Assembly: GCA_030407005.1 (NCBI GenBank)
Contig: JAUDYN010000009.1
Location: 248,001 to 312,000, forward strand
Source of the DNA: Desarmillaria ectypa
Taxonomy: Eukaryota; Basidiomycota; Agaricomycetes; Agaricales; Physalacriaceae
DNA: 64,000 bases
Reading direction: 5' to 3'
The notes under the pieces were generated by a model. The model was not told the DNA's origin. It searched no databases and saw nothing but the letters and a program-made list of their open reading frames with translations. Positions within the stretch are counted from its first letter, which is position 1, and each line of letters begins with the position of its first letter. The position numbers and the translations under genes were made by a program. Below are positions 58,001-64,000 of the stretch, in pieces.

Positions 58001-59449
58001 AGAGTACAAACCTTGGCCAGCTTATTGATTTCCAGGTCCAGCAAGCCGACCTTCGTCTCCGGATGACTGGTGTTCATGACAGCCCGTGTTTCAGCGCCAG
58101 TATAGACGATAAACCCAACTGCGTTTCCAGCAGCAAGAACCGTATTAGACCATAACATGTTCTCCGCAGTTAATGGCGCTACTGAAGGTGGTAATGGATG
58201 TAGGGGGACGTCGGATTGACTCTGTGGCAAAGCTTGGTGAGGGGGACTGTTGAGGGTAAAAGTGCCTATAAATGAGTGGATATCCTTGATGGGTGCATCA
58301 GCTGGAATTTCATCAGTTCAGAACGTTATGATGAGACAGTTGGACTTGCCATATATCTCAGCATCAAGCCTTACGAGGTCGCTCTCGTCTAGCTTTTGAC
58401 ATTCTGGTATTGCGACTCGCAGCTTCCAATCTGTCTCTCCATCAAGTTGATCAGTACGGATAAAACAAGTTCCAGAGGCATCTGATGTATGTAGCAGAAC
58501 CATGTCAGCTGGTACTCGTTGATTCTTCTCTAGCCTGACTAAATCACCGACGCGTAGAGAGGATGAAGGGATAGAACATGTATTTGCGTGTGTGTCAAGG
58601 TATGTGCTGTGGTGAGAGGATCCACTTTCTGAAGAGGAAGGGGGTTCAATGACGAGATACTTCTGTGAGTTCGCTTCTCGGTCCCGAAGGTAGCGCTTGT
58701 AATCGTCGTACGCCTCTTTTCCCATCGTGACAAAAAGCACAAACGCAAGGGGTGCGATGTACGTAACAATAAATCCTAGTTCATGGTTAGAAGATACACC
58801 GATGTAGAATGCGGACAGCATACCGATCTTCAGAGCCGGTATAAACTGAGACAGAGCCACCAGCAGGAAGTATAGGTTGAAGAAGAACTTGAATTGTTCG
58901 TAGAAAACGATGGGGAAGAATGTGAAGGCATTATACTTTTGATTACGGACAATATTTGGAGGAAAACGCGACTGTAATTTATCTGAAAGACCGGTGAGAA
59001 TATTCATGGTACAACGGCTGCATGCGCACCTGGCGGCCGGAATGGTACTGTACGAGACTTGTCCTTTTGTGGGCCCTTACCCTTGGATAATATTGAAGCA
59101 GATCTCTGGTGCCGGCATTAGTGTGTACAATGCCCTGCAAGCGCCAATAACATACGGGTTTCTGGACCTCTCTAAGCGGCGTTTCCTCGAAATATCCTTC
59201 CTCCTCATCGCACACTTCTCCTCCTAGCAAAGTGACCTCTTCTTCTGGATCGTCTGCATAGCGGCCCTTCCGCGACTTCTTCCCTGCCATCCTCGAGGAC
59301 GCAACGGCTGCAATTGAACTGGGCATGGTAGTTTGGTTGTCGGGAGAATTGGCTGACCCAGGGCCAGCTTCGATATCAGTATCGTTCAGTTGAGTGTATC
59401 CAGCGCGATTCTTGTGTTTTCGGAGGAGATGAAGGGGGATATCTGTCAT
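55099..59449 (-). CDS. NEO1: NEO1-type P4-ATPase (phospholipid flippase)
   Basis: P4-ATPases move aminophospholipids to the cytosolic leaflet; NEO1 acts in Golgi/endosomes and needs no Cdc50 partner. The frame starts [15 protein letters not shown] at 59,449. Landmarks: [20 protein letters not shown] (TM1 region, about 58,950), [12 protein letters not shown] (near 58,443), [18 protein letters not shown], the phosphorylation motif DKTGTLTQN (Asp near 57,659, next exon [15 protein letters not shown]), KGAD (57,013), [12 protein letters not shown] (56,683), [19 protein letters not shown] (56,251), and the tail [18 protein letters not shown] ending PAASSKL. QKYNAF... and [13 protein letters not shown] spellings favour NEO1 over Drs2/Dnf. 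At least ten introns are visible. The joins between about 59,180 and 58,985, linking the acidic N-terminus to TM1, are unresolved. One intron (55,539-55,749) is unusually long. Confidence 0.93.
55539..55749 (-). repeat. Long intron of NEO1 with inverted-repeat arms
   Basis: The intron is 211 nt, whereas most in this window are about 50-60. Near its ends on the coding strand it contains TTCCGAAACCCAGT and CTGGGTTTCCGG, which are near-perfect inverse complements about 100 bp apart, with a further palindromic TGTTTCGGAAACA between them. The exons on both sides join cleanly ([18 protein letters not shown]), so the insert is spliced out. It may be a small MITE remnant. Confidence 0.55.
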
Positions 59450-60079
59450 GAACTACCGTTCGGTGCTGCCGCCAAATACTACGCTCAAAGTCTGGCGAGG
59501 CGTCGGGCCTTGAAGTAAGAAATTGAAGAGAAAGTAAACGGCGGCCTTGGCCGTAGAAATGTGAGCGGCGGGAGGGAACTCAGGAGAGGACGTCGTGCTC
59601 GACGTCGACGTCAACGTTGAAAATGTTTGGATCGCACGCCGCAAGCAAGCATCGACACAGCCGCGCAACGGCTTTTCGGTCCGGAGCTCCTTGCTCTTGA
59701 CGAAAGACAATTAGCCGGGATCGATATTATTCATTCTATGGTCTTCGAGGGTGGGCAATCTTTATCTGACACCACCACTGCGATATATATGGCTCCCTTC
59801 AACCTTGCCCTTCACCCTCAATCTGTTGCTGCACATGCTGGATACAGCTTAGTATTCTCCACGTTGACATCGAGACTCAAAGAGCCAGTCCTTCCCATCA
59901 TATGCAGAAACTTTAACTTGGTATATCTAAATTACAGATAATTACTGAGCCACCGGTAACCGGATAGATCTAGCATAAGAACAATTGTAACGTTATGTAG
60001 TGCCGTAGCATTGTAGGACCAAACACTCCTCAAAGCCAGCATGTCCTACATCTGTTTTCCTCTCCCCTTATCTCCCCGA
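59450..60079. other. NEO1 5' flank
   Basis: The segment includes the NEO1 promoter and 5' leader. A short upstream frame (59,710-59,453, minus) ends three bases before the NEO1 ATG. It lacks motifs and could be an upstream ORF or chance. No other gene seen. Confidence 0.45.
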
Positions 60080-60556
60080 TCATAGCGCTGATAATTTGTG
60101 CTGCATGGAACTTCCCGGGCTGCCCAGGGCACCCTTCCCAGCCAAATACACATATGCCCGTGCCTCCTTGCTCAGGGGGCTCAGCACAGTCTTTTGTTCG
60201 TCCCTTTTGGGAGACACTGGCGATGCGCCTAACTTCGATGGCGGAACACCAAAGGAAGCCTTTTCATACGTGGATAAAGGGGACGATGACTGAGTTCGCG
60301 AACGAAAGAATGATGGAAGGAAGGTTTTCGAGGTTTTCGATTTCTCCGCTACGAGGGAAAGTTCATGACCGCCAAATCCATAGGTGGATTGAAGTTCTGC
60401 GAAAGCAGAGGGGTAGTCTTTCTGAGAAGACATAAGGGGTTGCGTTGACCGGGATGTTTGGGTCGAAACGAAAGACACTGTCGATGAGTTAGACGACGAG
60501 CTCGAAGGGAACATTGTGATGTCAGAAGAAGGGTGGATAGGCGTGTTCTGAGTCAC
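60080..60556 (-). CDS. Small disordered protein with YGFGG motif
   Basis: A single open frame of 158 codons starts MTQNTPIHPSSD. It is Ser/Thr-rich and disordered, with one conserved centre, QKDYPSAFAELQSTYGFGG, at about residues 45-63. A second Ser/Pro-rich segment with ARAYVYLAGKGALGSPG follows near the end. The central motif is shared with the gene at 48,226-48,462, 12 kb away. I recall it only from unnamed basidiomycete proteins. Start: the first ATG in frame; a second Met (position 15) is also possible. It appears intact. Confidence 0.7.
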   Translation of the reverse strand: MTQNTPIHPSSDITMFPSSSSSNSSTVSFVSTQTSRSTQPLMSSQKDYPSAFAELQSTYGFGGHELSLVAEKSKTSKTFLPSFFRSRTQSSSPLSTYEKASFGVPPSKLGASPVSPKRDEQKTVLSPLSKEARAYVYLAGKGALGSPGSSMQHKLSAL

Positions 60557-61145
60557 TAATGCTGTAGGGAGAGGCGTATATTTGTCTTATTTAAATACGC
60601 TGAGATACTTTATACCATTTCACAACCTTTGACCTGCATGGGAAACGAGTCATATATCGCTACCTCATTTTATGACTCCATCGCTTTTGCATAGCACAGC
60701 TCGTCCCAGACGGATCCAACGTAACCGACCCGAGTGATACAGATCTCAAAATAAATTGTATTGATAATAGGATGGATAGCATTTTCTCATCCAGGCACAT
60801 TCAAGATAAAGGCATTGAAAATGTGTAGACGACCCCGCTATCGGCGGAAGGCGGCAAACGGCACTTTCGGCGAACCCGGGCTGTCCGCCGGCGTGCTATT
60901 TGGGCAGAATAGATTACAGGTATCTATCTCTATGACGTTTTCCCATGGGCTTCCCTGAGAATTTCTTTTCTTCCTCTTCCTCCCGAATTTCACCTCAACT
61001 TGTTTCATTGAAAACTTAACGGTTTCTTCATCTGGGATAAATTGAAGGACAGACTCAGTGTTGTTAAAAGTTTTACTGTCCCCGAAACTCTTTAGTGTCG
61101 TCGCTTTGCGACAAGGCACACATTAACGCGGTACCAGACATTCTC
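60557..61145. other. Intergenic with an unassigned minus-strand frame
   Basis: The minus frame 61,119-60,838 (MPCRKATTLKSFGDS..., with KFGRKRKKR) has protein-like composition but no family I recognise. It overlaps the probable 5' region of the cassette gene on the other strand, so I leave it uncalled. Confidence 0.35.
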
Positions 61146-63153
61146 ATGCCAACTTTTTCTAGAGAAGATGGAGACGATAATAGCGAAGTATGTGAAGTAA
61201 AGAAATTCTGGCACATCGTAGCATGCATGATCCAGTTACTTCCACTGTCTGCGATCGTCTTGCTGCTCGTATACTGCATCCTTTTCGGTTGGTTTTTCCC
61301 CTTCTGTGCCGAACTGTATAAAAATACCGTCGCATCTTATACTGCCTACCGTCAAGAGAACCTTTTCACCTTCATCAAATTCTACGCCTACGCCTGGATC
61401 CTCCATCCCCTACGCCGTGTATGTTATGGATCTCGCGTATCCGTAAACTTGGTGCATGAGTCAACGCATGCCTACACTCGGCCTTCTCGGTCCTAGCAGT
61501 GACTCACACATAATTTTCTCTTACTTTCTCTATTCTTCTTTCTCATACTAGAATATAATAGAACATTGTAGAATATTCATGACTCGAGCCTTTTAGTATA
61601 TAAATACCGTCTGTAACATTGTAAAAATAGATTCAATCTACTCATCTTCAAGTCCACTTCATTGTGTGAACTAAGCATCTGATCGGTTACGCCTAGCGCT
61701 TGCTGAACAACTCGTTGGATACGCCAAGCGCTTTCCGACACCAATCCGAAGACTACGCCTAGCGCTTGTCTTCACCTACAGCCCGTAATAGCTCCGCGCT
61801 CACCGGCTGCTTCCTACAGTAACTGCCTCGCACTTACTGACCCCTTTACCTCGCATATTGGACCTCTCAGGTCTCCTCACGAACCCTTGCCGGAATCCAT
61901 TCTATTCCCTAACGACATACATCTTTATAACATATCCTACCTCGCTTCGATCATCACTTGTCGCCCCTCACTCTCATATCCTGATTTCGGCAGATTCCTA
62001 ACAGTGTATGCGTCCGCTGGAGTAACCTGATCTCAAAATTTCAGAACCATACAGTGTTAAATGTACCTCGGGATTGTATCCTTCCCCAAGAACTATTCGA
62101 AATCATCGTCAACTTCTGTTATCCTGACAGAAAGACCCTCCTCACCTGCAGTTTCGCACGCAAAGCATGGATTCAACCAGCCGGCACCTCTTGTGGATAC
62201 GCATTCACTTGGGTGACCGTGTGCGAGAATTAGTGAAGCTCTTGAACTCGCCAGACAATACCATATCTCCTTACACTTAGACAGTTTCGCTTTGGATGTA
62301 CACGAAACAGGATGAGCTGATTAGATACCGATACGCCCTCCACACCCTTGCCAATGCCGACTCTAGACATCCCGAGAAAAGATAGCTGGCCAGTCTTTAA
62401 ACCCAGCGAGAGCATTACATCGGTATTTACCACACCCCAGGCGCCCCATCCCTCTTTCAACTACGAGGATCAAGGTAAAATTGAGTCGGCATTCGTCGCA
62501 AATTTCAAGCGCATCTTGTTGTATTCGAGTCTTTTCTGTGATCTCCAGCGGCTTTCGATCCGTTTCACGCCGCAGGGCAGTAGCACTGAGGATGTCCCAC
62601 TTTTGTCATTGGAAGATATAGCCTTTCCTGCGGGTTTACGCTCACTCTCGTTAAAATCTTGAAACTAGGACCTCTTACGTTGGGTAAAGAGGCATCACGC
62701 GACACTTATGCTAACGACTTTCAAATTGAAAGTTGGAGGTCACTAGCGCACGTTGGATCCTCGTCCCGTCAACGCCCTGTTGAGACCCTGTCGCACCTCT
62801 CTTCAGTTCATCACTCTAACGATCATTGAGTGGAAAAATGGTGCGGCCGCAGGTTTGAAGAACAGTTTCAAGTGGGATTCACTTCTCATTGTTAGGTTTC
62901 CTCGACCTTGGGTCTCGGGCAGAACTTCGGGCGGTCGTATTGTATGTTGATCACATTCCCTCTGGAAAGGCTACGCTGTCATCATTGAACTCGAGCCACT
63001 TGAAAATATTACGATCATGACAAGTGATGCGGGAGGCACGGCACAAAGTTATCTGGACGACTTCATGAATGGAATAAGCTTTACTTTTTGTATGGGAAAT
63101 CTGGGTTGCGACAATATGTTCCATCTACGGTCGGTGGGGGCCATGATATTTGA
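61146..63153 (+). pseudogene. Membrane-anchored F-box gene, copy split by a solo LTR
   Basis: It starts MPTFSREDGDDNSEV, then KKFWHIVACMIQLLPLSAIV and further hydrophobic residues, YTAYRQENLFTFIKFYAYAW and ILHPLRRV. Here an LTR (61,422-62,003) is inserted. Beyond it, if the LTR and one target copy are ignored, the same frame continues CVRWSNLIS, NHTVLNVPRDCILPQELFE, an F-box (LPQELFEIIVNFC, LLTCSFARKAW) and a decayed leucine-rich tail to YVPSTVGGG, stopping at about 63,153. Besides the LTR there are frame changes near 62,200, a TAG at 62,278-62,280, a missing segment near 62,380 and further stops, so the gene is dead. It corresponds to 31,869-30,470 and lies tail to tail with a DUF6533 gene, as there. 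Confidence 0.75.
61422..62003 (+). mobile_element. Solo LTR (582 bp) with 5-bp target duplication GTGTA
   Basis: It starts TGTTATGGATC and ends GATTCCTAACA; the ends TGTTA/TAACA are inverted and the same as in the two Gypsy LTRs of this window. GTGTA at 61,417-61,421 and 62,004-62,008 flanks it exactly. A TATA-like GTATATAAATACC lies near 61,595, and ACGCC(T/A)AGCGCTT occurs three times between about 61,690 and 61,765. No internal retroelement sequence remains, so recombination between two LTRs removed it. Confidence 0.88.
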
Positions 63154-63285
63154 TATTTAATTTATGTGTGCTCGTGTCATATCTCATCTGTACTATATTA
63201 ATAATTATCATAGGCATAGGGCACCAAATAGCAATCTACATAATAGGTGGAAAAGTTGTATGGTTCATTCACTCGTCCGTAGTTC

Positions 63286-64000
63286 TTATGATATCGAATT
63301 CACACCAGGGAACGCGTCCAACTCAATAATCTTGGCCACACGTGAATCAATCGTGGCCCCAAAGGTTAAGGGAGGTGGATTGCTAGCTTGCCCAGTCGGA
63401 GTATTCTCTTGGCGAGCAGCGATCTCCCCCTGGGTCTGGGGGAAGTGCAGTGTGATCGTGTCACGAGAAGTCGCTTTACGAAGGTTGAGGAGCATGCGAG
63501 TTGTAAGTACGCCTACTGATGCGTGGAACGGGCTGGGAAATGGGTGTGTATTCAACTTGAAATCTGAGTATTGAGGGCCTAACACGCACCCAAAACTAAA
63601 CCAGGGTATCTTGGTTACTCCCTAAGAAGATTTCAGACGTCCGAGTAAGGCTGTTGTTGGAAAGAAGAAGTGACTTACAACGACCATGAGGTTATTCAAT
63701 ACCAATATACACGATATTCTGATTACAAGTGGGATCAGGAAGGAAATAGCCAAAACGGACGGAAGACTTACGCCAAAAAGTACAGAATATTATCTCGGAG
63801 TAAAATGGAGCGAAGAGATTGTCGATATCCTCTCGTCATGTTGTTCAGCATAAACTCGAATGTTTTAACAACTGCAAAACTGAAAAGGACGACTTCGTAT
63901 GCAGTTGCTTTTATGGATAAGAGGTGAGGCTCAGTTTCTGTAATAGCTAGGAGTCTCACCAGGTACCCATTGGGCCCATTCTATTCTAGAATGAATCGAC
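63286..64000 (-). CDS. DUF6533-family membrane protein, cut by window edge
   Basis: Visible exons on the minus strand: part of one ending at 63,960 (RIEWAQWVP), then 63,937-63,772, 63,718-63,679 and 63,621-63,286. Introns have good GT-AG borders and the phases match. The 63,937-63,772 exon reads ETEPHLLSIKATAYEVVLFS and ends LLRDNILYFLA, the short one ISCILVLNNLMVV, and the last carries PFHASVGVLTTRMLLNLRK, a low-complexity tail and the stop at 63,286-63,288. The N-terminal DUF6533 hallmark lies beyond base 64,000. No lesion is visible in what can be seen. DUF6533 proteins are multi-pass membrane proteins of unknown role. The gene converges on the membrane-F-box copy. Confidence 0.78.

Noticed and set aside
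60838..61119. 93-codon minus frame with a basic KRKKR stretch
   Set aside because: The composition is plausible, but nothing else supports it, and it overlaps the 5' region of a recognised gene on the other strand.
1..64000. CRISPR arrays, operons, riboswitches
   Set aside because: The window is eukaryotic with spliced genes; no spaced direct repeats or other bacterial features were seen.

Overview
The window looks like chromosomal DNA of an Agaricomycete (mushroom-forming Basidiomycota). The genes are split by many introns of about 48-60 nt with GT(A/G)-AG borders. The gene content includes basidiomycete-type DUF6533 and DUF6535 membrane proteins and F-box paralogues, next to conserved eukaryotic genes (CHO2, NEO1, NST1, ALKBH6-like, TMEM170). 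No species can be named from the sequence alone.

The left third (1-32 kb) is mostly accessory. Two chained Ty3/Gypsy chromodomain retroelements (about 1.6-10.5 kb) lie against the truncated end of a DUF6533 gene. The downstream copy is riddled with TGA stops where CGA arginine codons are expected and is almost free of CG dinucleotides. After a gene-poor stretch comes an apparently intact same-strand gene pair (14,965-18,523) of unknown function; its second member carries an E-x-K plus Q-x3-Y signature. Then follow duplicated F-box fragments, two copies of a dispersed modular repeat, a candidate MITE, and decayed copies of a DUF6533 / membrane-F-box cassette.

The middle (32-44.7 kb) is an ordinary gene-dense block: TMEM170-like protein, an 895-residue DUF6535 protein, CHO2 (phosphatidylethanolamine N-methyltransferase, 18 exons, 995 aa by my reading), a CMP/dCMP-type deaminase, an ALKBH6-like dioxygenase and a very short Zn2Cys6 protein. 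From 44.6 to 52 kb genes are sparse: a small disordered gene with an in-frame TAG and a 209-aa protein with two Nup98-like motifs.

The right part (52-64 kb) holds NST1 and, convergent to it, the NEO1-type P4-ATPase flippase, then a small disordered protein related to the one at 48 kb. It ends with a second copy, in opposite orientation, of the cassette [membrane segment + F-box] facing DUF6533. That copy is interrupted by a solo LTR with a clean 5-bp target duplication.

The most interesting points are the repeated convergent DUF6533 / membrane-F-box cassette, whose two better copies together imply one continuous protein joining an N-terminal membrane region to an F-box; the unknown 15-18.5 kb gene pair with an overlapping start and a likely GC-AG intron; and the CGA-to-TGA decay of the retroelement. 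Exon structures were worked out by hand from splice signals, reading phase and remembered family similarity; no search or transcript evidence was available.
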